Shown here one piece after another: positions 1 through 9,960 of a stretch of 64,000 nucleotides of DNA. This stretch comes from Geosiphon pyriformis (Eukaryota; Glomeromycota; Glomeromycetes; Archaeosporales; Geosiphonaceae), in NCBI GenBank assembly GCA_016748015.1, contig JAAOMT010000254.1, forward strand, positions 124,001 to 188,000, in the 5' to 3' direction. The stretch's first letter is position 1; each line of letters starts with the position of its first letter. Under the pieces are notes generated by a model. It had not been told where the DNA came from and ran no database searches. It worked only from the letters and a program-made list of their open reading frames with translations. A program made the position numbers and the translations under genes.

Positions 1-59
1 TCTGGTATGATAAGAGTCTCCAAATAGTTTTTAAGATTGTTGTAATTTCTGGGATCCAT
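1..59 (-). pseudogene. Integrase ORF start of element A (partial, runs off the window)
   Basis: An ATG at 59-57 opens a frame reading MDPRNYNNLKNYLETL, the counterpart of MNSENYNNLKQYLETL at the start of the integrase ORF in element D (52103). It starts about 57 nt after the stop that ends the RNase H frame (116-118) and in a different frame, so integrase is a separate ORF here. Only the N-terminal tail before the zinc-binding domain is visible, and its state further left is unknown. Confidence 0.65.
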
Positions 60-115
60 TGTTGCTTTGTTATTTGTTGGTAAGTTGGTAAGTTGTAATA
101 GATTTATTGATGTTA

Positions 116-1460
116 TTAATCTTGTCTCATTCTGGAAAGGCTATCAACATTTGTGTGTAATTTTCTTGGTTTGTGGTATACAATATATTTGTAATCTGCT
201 AGGAAGTTATTCCATTGAGACTGTTTAACACTTTGTTTAGTTTTCTTTTTATTGAGCCATTTGAGGCCAATATTGTCAGTTATAATATCAAATTTTTTTT
301 TATTCTTCAGATATTGTTGAAAATGTTTAAGAGCCCAAATGATTGTGGCAGCTTCTAATTCAGTTAAGCCATATTTGAGTTCTGTTGATTTGAGTGTTCT
401 ACTAGCATAGACAATGACTTGCTCCTGGCCATTTTTATTCAATTGTAATAGGATGACACCAAATGCTATGTGTAAAACATCAGTGACTAGTTGAAATTAT
501 TTGTTAAAATATGGGTAAGCAAAAACTGGGGCTGTTGTTAGTTTTGTTTTGAGAGTTTCAAAAGCTTTCTGTTGTTCTTCAGTCTATTTGTATGGCACAT
601 TTTTGTTGGTGAGATAATTGAGTGGTTTGGCAATTTCTAAGAATCTTTTGATAAATTTCTGATAGTATGAGGCTAATTCTACAAATCCTTACAACTTTAT
701 GGTATTTTTGGGTGTTTGGAAGTTTTTGACAGCACTGATTGTTCCAGAGTTTGGTTTGACTCCATCTTTGCTGACAATGTGTCCAAGAAAAATTAAGCTT
801 GTTTTTCCAAAGTGACATTTCTCAATGTTTAACTTCAATTCTGCTTTTTGTAATTATTGAAAAACTTCTCACAAGTGAATAAAATGGGCTTCAAAGCTTG
901 GTAAGTATACATCAGTGTTATTAAGATAGACAACTACTGATTGCCATAAGAGTCTTTTATATACAACATCCATGAGTCATTGGAATGTTGCTGATGTATT
1001 GCAGAGTTCAAAAGGCATAACATTGAACTCATAGTTCTCTCCTTGAGTGGTGAATGCTGTTTTGAGTCGATTTTTTGGGTCCATTTCGACTTGCCAGTAT
1101 CTACTTTCCAAGTCTAAAGTTGAAAAGAACTTGGCTTTTCCTAAGACATCCAACATATCATCAATTCTTGGAAGAGAGTAGGCATCTTCAATTGTTATAT
1201 TATTGAGCTGATGATAATCTACACAGAATCTGATTTTTCCGTTTTTTTTTTTAACAAGTACTACTGGTAAGGCCCAAAGACTTCTTGATGGTTGAATCAA
1301 TCCATTATTGAGCATTCTTTGGACTTCTTCTCTGATAAACTAGTGGCTAGTGGGTGGAACTTGATAAGCTTGTTATTGTTTTAGCAGAGCATCTTCTGTG
1401 TGGATCTGATATTGAACAATATCAGTTTTTCTAAGGTCATTGTTGTCTTTTGCAAAAATA
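116..1460 (-). pseudogene. Reverse transcriptase-RNase H of element A (broken)
   Basis: The RT region (about 1385-610) contains the family signatures RFCVDYHQLN, FSTLDLESRYWQVEM, TAFTTQGENYEFNVMPF and FGKTSLIFLGHIVSKDG. The catalytic YxDD box reads YLNN (917-928), so both polymerase aspartates are lost. The RNase H part (about 560-116) reads VIVYASRTLKSTELKYGLTE and FDIITDNIGLKWL and ends at a stop at 116-118. Several in-frame stops, for example before LMDVVY and at LHEVFQ-type positions, break the frame. The frame runs on from the dUTPase upstream, as expected of one PR-DUT-RT-RH polyprotein. Mutations are mostly G to A or C to T, judged against element D. Confidence 0.9.
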
Positions 1461-1929
1461 TCTGCAAATTCAGCTATTAGCTGTTTCAATTGTCTTTGTT
1501 GTTGGGGTTCTAAGAAACTCATGTTGATTCTAGAGAGTTTTTCTTCTAAAAGATGGTAGTTTTCAGTAGTAGAAATGATGTTTGGATTTGGAAGTAATGT
1601 ATATCTTATAATTTCGATGAAATTAGAGACAATTTGAGGGTTTTCATCTTGAAAGATGTTACTGTATATGATTCTAATCTCCAATTTGTTCAATAAGACA
1701 ATAGGGTAATTATTGGGGTTGTAGAATGTAACTTGAAATTTTTTCGTTCTTTTGGGAATATAAACATTTGGAATTGAGATTTCATGCTTTAAACAGATTT
1801 GTTTATTGGAATCAAAGATTTGTTGAGTAGTGGTGGGTTTTGAACAAGTGTAGATTTCGTAATGTTCACCAAAAAGTGAAATGATAATTGGTTGGAGAAG
1901 TTGAAGAATCTGGTAAGATTCATTCTGTA

Positions 1930-2410
1930 TATTGAGAGCTATATTTACTGAGACTGTAAATCGTCCAGTTGAACCAAAACCTTGCATTTCTCTTTTACAT
2001 TTTTCCAATTGTTCTCTGTTGTTAACTGATTGTAAACCCGAAATGTTGATTAAGAGTAAGTAAATTGCTTGGGCAATCTTTTTGACATGTTCAATCCTGA
2101 ATGGTTTGTCTGTTTTATTCTACAACATAATAGTAATGTCTCCAATATATCCTGCATCTATAACTACTCCTTTAATGTTGATTTCTTTGCTTGCCAATGA
2201 TGATTTGGATGCAATTTGAATCATTGCTTCAGATATAATTTCAAGGGCAATTTTGAAGTTGATTTTTGTTAAAGACTTTGGTTGAAGAACCAAAGTATCT
2301 TTGCCAGGATATCTGAAATCATATTCTGCATCAATTTCGTGGGCTTTTTCTGGTTTTATTCCTTGCCCATTGTTGTCAAAGTATTTGAGTTGTATAGCAG
2401 GCTGGTTTTT
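1930..2410 (-). pseudogene. dUTPase-like domain inside the pol of element A
   Basis: The five motifs of the trimeric dUTPase family can be followed in order on the minus strand. Motif 1 is AEYDF (usual AGYDL) near 2335, motif 2 is SKSSLASKEI near 2200, motif 3 is VVIDAGYIGDITIM near 2135-2165 with its aspartate kept, motif 4 is KKIAQAIYLLL near 2065, and the glycine-rich motif 5 is MQGFGSTGRF near 1965-1995. The family hydrolyses dUTP to dUMP and keeps uracil out of DNA. The domain sits after the protease and Cys-rich segment and directly before RT, in the RT frame. This copy has a stop after motif 3 and substitutions in motifs 1 and 2, so it is inactive. Element D carries the same domain at 53960-54440. 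Confidence 0.85.
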
Positions 2411-2587
2411 AGTAAGATAGATTGGTGTTGTTGTGGTTTTATTTTTTGTTTCTGGTTTCCCAAATTCGATTTCTTTCTGGTCATTTTTACTGGACAGAGG
2501 AATGTTAAGAGCATAGCATTCTGGACAACATTTGTCATCACAAGGCATGATGCATTTTTCACACAATTGAATGTTCATTTGCTCTAA

Positions 2588-3112
2588 TCATTGAATTTGA
2601 GCTTCTTGGATTGGATAAGTGTGGCTTGCAATTTGGTGGTATGTTTCCACTTCATCTTTATAGTTGAATTCAGCTAATTCCATTGTATACTTAATGTATT
2701 CAGTTTTTTTCATTTGGCAGACATCTTCTTGGATGGCTCTATTGATTAATGCCATTGCCAAATCAAAAATCATTTCAGCATCATGAAAGTAGTAATAGAG
2801 TTTGTTGAGAGCACTGTTGTATGTTGCATCAAATGGTGTTCCTCTTCTGACTTTTTCCGAAATTGATAGAACATATTGACAGGTTTGATCACATACTCCT
2901 CCTCTCATTGCAACATCAATCCAGTTGCATTCTTCTGGTAGCATATCTCCACATGTAAAACAAGGTGTGTTGTCCCATTTTCCACTTCTTTTTGAGGATT
3001 CAAATCGTTTTTTATGGCATGCTTTGCAGAAGTAGCAGGTGTGAGTTTCATATTCTTCTTCTGAAGAATACAGGCTCTCATAGATAAAAGCTTCTTTTTG
3101 CAATCTTTGCAT
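2588..3112 (-). pseudogene. Cys-rich segment between protease and dUTPase, element A
   Basis: An open stretch of about 174 codons contains CYFCKACHKK, WDNTPCFTCGDMLPEEC and GGVCDQTC, followed by a helical-looking tail (AEMIFDLAMALINRAIQEDV, TYHQIASHTYPIQEAQIQ). The CxxC pairs suggest one or two zinc-binding modules. Another pair (LCEKCIMPC) follows at about 2560, just before the dUTPase. The segment is conserved in element D (about 54600-55200). Family II has a shorter module in the same place, between protease and RT. No known function is recognised. It is in frame with dUTPase and RT downstream and out of frame with the protease upstream, presumably through an indel between 3112 and 3376. 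Confidence 0.7.
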
Positions 3113-3375
3113 TTTAGTGGAATATATGGTGGTTTTCTTTGTGGTTCAGATGTGGAATATCTAACTTTCTTTCATTCTCTTGATTTTTCAAAAATCTTTT
3201 GTTCTGTTTCCTCAGCCCAATTGGATGTTGATCCAAGGGCCATATAGGTTTTGGTAAGTGGCATTTTTTTCTCCTCTTTAAATTCAAACACTAGAGCTTT
3301 TTTTGATCATTTGTTGAAAGTTCCACAAGTAGCAGATATTATGGTGTATTGTTCTTGGTATGAGATTTTTAATTC

Positions 3376-3960
3376 CTAAGTTTCCCAGTCTAAGTTTGTA
3401 TTGGTTTTAAGAAGCCAATCATTTTTAATAAGAGCTTGGTATTGGGGTACATCCATAACTAAAACTTTAACTGGAATAGTAATTCCATTAATGGTAAATG
3501 AAAAGTTGTTAATTTCTCCTACTGGTGTTTTTTTCATACCATCTGCTATCACAATTACTGTTTGGACTGGTTTGTCAACATTTCGACCAAGTTGTTGCAT
3601 TAATTGGTATGTGATAATACTTCCAGCTAATCTACTGTCTAGAATTAATCAAATGGGTTTTCCCTCTACTGTAGCTTCAGTATAGATGGCAGTGATAGCT
3701 TTTTGTTTATTAATTACTGCATTACTAAGCAAGAATGGTGATTCATTTGCTTCAAATTCGAATGGAAATATATTTGAAAGATTAGCATTTTGGGCAATTT
3801 GGGCTGGTGAAATAGTGTTGTTGAAAGAATTTGATCTTAGTGCTGCAACTTTACCTTCAGAAAGTGCAGGTTGTTGAAAATCCAATTCTTCTTACATTGT
3901 TAAATAACTGGGCTGAGTGTGATAGTAATTGGGTTTTTGCTGACCAGAATTTCAGAGAAC
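3376..3960 (-). pseudogene. Aspartic protease region of element A (active site mutated)
   Basis: The minus strand reads LILDSRLAGSIITYQLMQQL around 3590-3650, then VIVIADGMKKTP and VLVMDVPQYQALIKNDWLL, the layout of a retropepsin-like Gag-Pol protease. The active-site triad DSG is DSR here (codons 3631-3639); element D keeps DSG. An in-frame stop precedes LILD. Upstream, PFEFEANESPFLLSN is the linker shared with D. The frame is the same as gag, with a UGA at 3952-3954 at the gag-protease border that is also present in element D. Confidence 0.8.
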
Positions 3961-4038
3961 CAACTGGTTATTTGGATTGATTCTGTTGTTGTTTGTTAAA
4001 AAACGATTTTGTGGTGTGAATTGGTTTTGTTGTACCAG

Positions 4039-4901
4039 TGTTACAGATGATTATTTGGAGTCTCAAATCAAATAACAAATTCATAACTTGGTGCTCAATC
4101 TCTTGACAATGCTGGTAATACTGATATGTTGGTTGTATTTGAAGATTTTAGAGTTAATGAGTTCTTTGTATAATGGACAGAGATTCTTTGTTTAGGTTAT
4201 TTACAGTTTTCTTGTAAGTTGTTTCCCAATTTTTTTCTCAGCTTGGTGGCTGAATTTATTCTGGCATTCGTGCCTTTTTGGTAAGCTATTTGTTAATATA
4301 TATATAATTTTACTCTTATTTCTGGGTCTTTTACTAGGCTATCTGTGACGTTAATTACTTGGCACTTTAATCCTTAATCAGTTAGTATTCAACAAAAAAA
4401 AATGAGCCAAGGCAATATGCAAGTTAATATCTTGTTAATAGTCATAATTAAGAGCTATTGTTCCAGCATAGTTAAATATCAATTACTATCAACATAAAGT
4501 ATTGATAGTAGAGAGTGGATTTGAATAGTAGATAATTTATTTAATGTTTATGGAAAGAAGATTTCTAACTTTTGATTCTAATAGAAGGATTTTTTTTTTT
4601 TGTATTTTTAATAATTATGATTTGCGAGTCTAATTGATTCTATAAGTCTAATTGACTCTGCAAATTAATTGACTTTGAGTTTCTTTGACTAATTTTCTAA
4701 CTTCTGATACTACTACTATATATACATAATTTGAGTTCTATAAAATTGCTCACATTTTCGAGCAATGTTCTATAATTTTTCAAGCAATGTGCCATGATTT
4801 CTGACATTGCTTCACATTGCTGAGCAATGTACTTACATGTTAACTATTACTTTTTTATTGGTCTACTGTTTTCCTATATCTGTTTTTTTTTATGAGTAAC
4901 A
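4039..4901. mobile_element. Solo LTR (third LTR type, TGTTACAG...GAGTAACA) inside gag of element A
   Basis: The 863-bp insert begins TGTTACAG and ends GAGTAACA. It is flanked by CCAG (4035-4038) and TCAG (4902-4905), a 4-bp target duplication with one mismatch. The interrupted gag linker of element A resumes cleanly on both sides when compared with element D near 56095. A diverged copy lies at 19840-20707 and a fainter one near 27.4-28.0 kb; all share 'CATAACTTGGTGCTCAA'-like and 'TTCTGGCA..TGCCTTT.TGGTAAGCTA'-like stretches. No coding sequence is present, so this is a recombination-derived solo LTR. Insert plus duplication is 867 nt, a multiple of three, so the gag frame is kept across it. 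Confidence 0.8.
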
Positions 4902-5029
4902 TCAGTCTTCTGGCTGGTATTTGATATTGTGGAGTGAGTGGTATTTGATATTGCTGAATTGGTAAAGGTTGCTGATATTGTTGTTGCATTAGTTGTGGAG
5001 CTGGTTAATAGTAATTGTTTTGATTTTGT

Positions 5030-6606
5030 GGTCTTAGTGAATAATGAGTTGGTAGTAAAAGTTGGTAATAAGATTGTTGTGGTGAAGGGTAACGTTAATT
5101 ACTCCTGTTTTGTTGGTCTCTTTGCAATTTTCTGCAATCTTGTTTCCAGTGTCTTGGAATTCCACAATAATAACAATTTTGAAATTGGTTGTTAGATAGT
5201 GATCCAAAGCCATTTTGGTTGCATTGTTGTAGAGGTTAATATCTTTGTGGTGGTTGTTGCTGTTGTTGTTGGTTTGTAAAGTAGCTTTTAACCTTCTTTA
5301 TGAGTTAGTCTATCTTTTTTTCAGCTGTTAAGCTGGTTTCTTTAATAGCCAGATTAACAAGTTTGGTGTAGTTTGCTTCTTTTATTGCCATTTCATAGTT
5401 TTTTGCATGTCTAATGGTAGTTGCTAAGTTTGCTGGTGCATGTGGACAAACTTTTTTTATCAATTTGTTTTTTAATCTTGCTATAAACTGATCCAGAATC
5501 TGAGCATTGGAATAGTAGTTATTGGTTTCTAATTGTTGAATTCATTGATAAAGTTTGTTGAATCTCCCAAGATAGGTCATAACAGTTTCAGATGTCTCTT
5601 GTTTGATATTGTGAAAGCAATTGCAGAGAGTAATAAAGGTGTTGTTGTTGGTGAATTGTTGTAAGAAAGGATCTTTAAATGCTTGCCAGTTTTCAAATAG
5701 TTCTTCTAAGTTTTTAAACCATTCTCCTGCAGTTTTTTGGAGAAAATATGGAATTGCTTTGAGCATTTTTGCTGCATTCCAACCATTTGCATCTCCTGCT
5801 TTCTGTACTTTATCAAGCCATTTTTGAAGACTGATATCATTGTCTTTACCAGTGAATTCTGGAATCTTTGCAATGTAAGCAGTTGCTATTTCTTCTTTGT
5901 TTTCTGTAGTTTCTTTTTGTTTTGACTTAGTTTCTTCACTTTTCAAGTTCTCTGAATAATTACTTTTGTTTTCTTGTAGGTAATCAATAATATTGGTGTT
6001 GGTTGATATTGGTTCTTGCTGTTGAGTAAGATTTTTAGGTGACTAAAAATCTTCTGGTCTGGAAAAATGGTTAAGTAGTAAATTTGGTGTTTGTGATTGA
6101 GCAAGTAAAATTAGAAATAGTGTAATAGAAAGTGGTAATTTGACACTGGTTCTTTGTTCAGGTGTTTGCAAGTGTTTGGCAGTTGTTTTTGGTAGTATTG
6201 AAGTATTTGGAGTCGTTCTTAAATATTGTTTCACTTTTTGTTTGCCTTTGTTGCTTGTTTCTGTTTCTGATTCAAAGTCAAGAGAGTATTTGGGCTGTAC
6301 TGGGTATTTTTCTTCACAATACTCAATAATGTTAAAATTAAGTTCTTGGAAGTAGATAACAAGTGTTTTACTGTTCAGGTCTTCTGTTCTCAATTGTAAA
6401 TAATGTACTAAATTATTGTAGAGGTTGTTTCTGACTTCTGAAATGTTGTAGCTTCCAAAAAAATAGTTGTTGATGCAATTTTTAATGTATTAGTATAGTG
6501 ATTTCTTAAAAATTTCAATTCCGTCTTGAATGTTGAATCTTTGCTTGCAGTGTGTATAGATTGACTGATAATACTCTAAAGTTGTTGTGTCTAGTGTGGT
6601 CGCTAT
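5030..6606 (-). pseudogene. gag of element A with CCHC knuckle
   Basis: Homologous over its length to the gag of element D. The N-terminal part includes LEYYQSIYTHCKQRFNIQDG and YCEEKYPVQPKYSLDFESETE. The capsid-like core includes YIAKIPEFTGKDND, GDANGWNAAKMLKAIPYFL and ETVMTYLGRFNKLYQ. A CCHC zinc knuckle CYYCGIPRHWKQDC lies near 5137-5180, and a Gln/Pro/Tyr-rich tail follows. The codon matching the probable ancestral start is ATA (6604-6606). In-frame stops occur, for example after SRPEDF and KKSLY. Gag would package the element RNA in virus-like particles. The solo LTR at 4039-4901 splits the linker to protease. Confidence 0.85.
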
Positions 6607-6634
6607 TTTGAATTTGTTGTTGTTGTGTTATTTT

Positions 6635-6649
6635 CATGGGAGAGCACCA
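6635..6649 (-). promoter_or_regulatory. Probable primer-binding site of element A
   Basis: Two bases after the 5' LTR, the minus strand reads TGGTGCTCTCCCATG. Starting with TGG next to the LTR is the hallmark of a tRNA-CCA primer site. Element D has the same first 12 bases at the same spacing, and family II elements have TGGTGCTCCC. The matching tRNA was not identified. Confidence 0.6.
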
Positions 6650-6651
6650 AA

Positions 6652-7619
6652 TGTTACCAGAGGTTTTTGGTCTTTTTTTTTGAATGTTATTAATGTTGAT
6701 TTGCTGTAAATTCATGTTTTCAAGAAGTAGTTAGACCTCCAATAACTTTTATTTTCAAATTATCTCCTATAATTTGAACTGCTGGGGTTATGAATAGAAT
6801 AACCAATTCTTTGCCAGTTACTTTATGTAGTTACATTGTAGTAAACATCAACTCTTTTCCAGGAATTGCTTGTCTGGAAGCTCACTAAAAATGTGTAGTT
6901 ACTTTGCTGTAAAATTCAATTCATCTACAAGAATTTTGTCTGTAGACTACCCTAATGATTATGATAAGAAAATAAAAGAAAAATAAAAGAAATGTAAAAG
7001 AAATAGAATTTTATTAAGGGAAACGTTTTCTATTCAAGCCTGGAGTCACTAACAGTTTATTGTAATTGGTAGCTAATCAATTTCAAAACATTAGTTGTGT
7101 TAAGGAATTTCAAGTGTAATAATTTAAGGATATGGTTTTCGAATATTTAATTTTTATTTGAATGTGTAAAAGATGATTTGTTCCAATTAAGATATCTAAA
7201 GTAAGATACTATGTTAAGATACTATGAGAAGATACATTTTTTTGAAAAGAGAAACTCTTTTTTTATACAACTTGTTGTAGTACTAGTCTTTGAACTTGCA
7301 CTTTTTTTTTGGCTATAATTTGGGTGAACTAAAGATACATTTTGGCAAACTACAAGTTATTTCACTGAACTATTTGATTATTTCGGCCAATTTTCATTAA
7401 TTTCGGCGAATTTTGACTATATTAAATAGTTCAGAGTATTGTGTAATTTGATCATCTTAATTTCTAGAGTACAAATCGAATTATTAATTGAGTAATGATA
7501 TTTGATAATTTGATTAAATAATAAATAATAATCGAAATAATAATACTATATGCTAATTGATAATAGAAATTATAAGAGTAATTTCGTGCTAATTAATAGC
7601 TAAAATTCTACTGATAACA
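6652..7619 (-). repeat. 5' LTR of element A
   Basis: The 968-bp LTR reads TGTTACCAGAGG at the left and CTGATAACA at the right on the + strand. It is similar throughout to the LTR at 57818-58799 and, in the other orientation, to the solo LTR at 12803-13772. The right flank is ACAG, inside a LINE endonuclease domain. The matching duplication is off the window. Shared internal landmarks include runs of CAAACTA and 'AAGATACATTTTG'-like sequence. Confidence 0.88.
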
Positions 7620-7918
7620 ACAGAAATCAAATGACCAGAAATCTTATCCACTTTCAACACATAATAAGCCAAAAAATTATCCATAATTATAGCAACTTCA
7701 GCACCACAAAAACCAGCATCCAAACCAGTAGTGAAAACTCGGATTCTATTAAACTTATTCATAACTCAAGGCCTAATATTAGATCTCAATTTTGTTTCAG
7801 TAATAATAGAAATTATATTATTCAAGTTCTTATGCCAATAAACAATATCTTTTTGTTTAGCTAAATTTGTCATATTCCTAATATTGCATGTAGCCACCCT
7901 CCAAATAAGCTTACTCAT
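7620..7918 (-). pseudogene. LINE ORF2 start: endonuclease/exonuclease/phosphatase domain (copy E2), truncated
   Basis: From an ATG at 7918-7916 the minus strand reads MSKLIWRVATCNIRNM, then DIVYWHKNLNNIISIITETK and IRVFTTGLDAGFCGAEVAII. This is the beginning of an APE-type (EEP superfamily) endonuclease of a non-LTR retrotransposon, which nicks target DNA to prime reverse transcription. The ATG overlaps the ORF1 stop as ATGA (7915-7918). Stop codons break the frame. The domain ends abruptly at 7620, where element A is inserted; the rest of ORF2 must lie left of the window. Confidence 0.75.
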
Positions 7919-9790
7919 TGAGACAAATAATGCACTAAAGAACCCAAATTTGCACACAACAGATCCAATTTCTCCAAAATTAAGCCAATAGAAACTTCAA
8001 AAGCCACCATCTTAAATTCCAAACTGCCAACTTTAAAAATAAAAACTTTTAAACTACTCAGATCCAAATCCACAATTTTGTCTTCTAATACTGAAGAAAA
8101 AGAAAGAAGAAACAACTGTGAAACATCCAGAACCATATTAGTACCTAATATTGACAACACAAGAACAAAAACAACTGGAAGTATAACATAAGAAACAGAC
8201 ATCAGAGGTACCAACTCCACATTATTTAATCTGCACACAATACTTGATACTTGATTAGCTAGCAATTCTAAGAAGTGTTTCAGAGAGGCCAATTATGTAC
8301 TTAAAAAAGAATCATCATTAGAAGAAAAAAAAAGCCCACCATTGGAATTTGAAACACCAAAAAAGAGACCAGAACCAGAACCATTGAAAAAATCAAGAAG
8401 AACAAATGCTGCTAAGACCACTTGTGCTCAAGATTTGCCATCAAAAATGGCAGAACAAAAGATAGAAACACTTTTCTTAGTATATAACTTGGCCAGCTGA
8501 AGACAATTTGTCTTAGAAACAGACCTCTTAAATAATTTTGAAAGCTTAAGAGCAGCCTTACTTGTAGCATTACACTCCAAAGCAGAATAACTATACTTCT
8601 CATATTTTTTACACCAAATCAGATTCAATCTTGCCCAAGAGAGTTTAATACCATTTAAGATTGACTCAGTGCAATATACAGACTTTATATCATCTTTTAA
8701 CTCAAAACCAACTACCAGTATAGTAAATTCTATTACCAGAATCCAATAATCAATTGATAATACAAGTTTTTCCATCAACTCTTTCCAAAAGAGTGTCCAA
8801 ATTATAAGCAGTTGTTCTCACAAACAAAATAAATAACAGAGTTCTAAACCAATCTCTTAATGTCTAAGTATTACAATTTCCTATAGTTATAGCCATGTGT
8901 ACTGAATTTTTTCTAATTAAGAAGAACTATTTAGCTGCCAATTGTTCAATCTAACTCAATTCGGCAAATTCTACCACAGTCTTCTATTACATTCCAATCA
9001 ACTCAATTTTGATTAACTGAATTTTACCAAATTTGAATACTGCAGTAATAATCATTTTTTTTGGTGTGTTTATGGAAATTTCTTTGATGATCACAGTCTA
9101 GATCTAAATGCATTTTTTGTTTCTTAATATCTATATTTGCAATGATCCCATTTTCTTTGATCAATAAAGCAGTCTTTTTTATGCTAATCTCTGAAGTGAA
9201 GATAGATCTAATGATCCTTTCAAATTTTAAGAGGATAGTGGTCCTTCCAAAACCATTAACAACTAAAAAAATTTTCTTAACAACCTGAGTTTTCATCATT
9301 ACTAATTTCTCTTCCATTGTTAAGAGATTAATATCCAAAGCAAAAAATTTCCTAATAGGCACCTTAATCTGAGTTTTCATTACTTTGGAATCAATCTATT
9401 TTTTGTTAAAAAAGATATTGAGAGGAAAGAAAAGATAAAACAAATTCTTATCTATTCCAAAATTAATAGTATTAACAAGAGAACTACTAAACAACTTATT
9501 ATTGACTCTTTTAGCTTTGGAAGTTGTTGCTGCCAAACTGAGAAAATAATCATTATCTGAATTTATTGTAGTACTACTAAGTTTATTATTACTAAACTTA
9601 CTGTTCATATTCAAATACATGCCATTATTGACACCAGATTTGGTCAGAGAAATTTTTTTTTATCATCAGAATGCTTAATATTGCCAACAGAAATCTTCTT
9701 CTTTTGAGAAAAAGTATCACCAATAGAACCATAAAGAGCATTTTTTGAAGCCTTTTTCTTAGACATACTGCTACTTGAAACAGCCTCTAG
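7915..9790 (-). pseudogene. LINE ORF1 (copy E2), decayed
   Basis: A minus-strand succession of open stretches recognisable as one ORF1: start MSKKKASKNALYGSIGDTFS near 9765, KKIFLVVNGFGRTTILLKFE and IIRSIFTSEISIKKTALLIK near 9180-9300, a CCHC position reading CKKYEKYSYSALEC near 8590 (one Cys and the His have become Tyr), LQLAKLYTKKSVSIF, then LASLKHFLELLANQVSSIV near 8230-8290. It ends LVHYLSQ at the ATGA overlap with ORF2. ORF1 proteins of this kind bind the element RNA. The changed knuckle residues fit CpA-to-TpA changes. Copies E1, E3 and E4 belong to the same broad family. Confidence 0.75.
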
Positions 9791-9960
9791 ATTCATCACA
9801 AAAGGGTTATTAGCTTGAAAAATAATGAAAGTAATAAAACAAGTAAGATAAAAAACAAAAAACTTTTTTTTTAAAAAATAGCTCTTTAGAGAATTTGGAT
9901 GAAGAAAAAAAAAGAAGTTTTTTTTTATTGTAATATTTTTTTATTATTATGAATTTAATG
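9791..9960. other. AT-rich junction between LINE copies E2 and E1
   Basis: Poly-A and poly-T rich sequence with no frame and no recognisable signal. It separates the 5' end of LINE copy E2 from the 3' side of copy E1, both on the minus strand. Confidence 0.4.

Larger units (their letters stand above)
1..7619 (-). mobile_element. Ty3/Gypsy-like LTR retrotransposon A (family I, dUTPase-bearing), 3' end beyond the window
   Basis: Reading the minus strand from 7619 downward: 5' LTR, primer-binding site, gag with a CCHC knuckle, aspartic protease, a Cys-rich segment, a dUTPase domain, reverse transcriptase, RNase H and the first codons of integrase. The order follows the Ty3/Gypsy plan apart from the extra dUTPase. 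The element is decayed: the protease DSG reads DSR, the RT YLDD reads YLNN, and there are many stops. It interrupts a LINE endonuclease at 7620 and was itself interrupted by a solo LTR at 4039-4901. Integrase, ORF-X and 3' LTR must lie left of position 1. Element D (48987-58799) is a much younger relative and serves as the reference for the reading frames. Confidence 0.9.
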
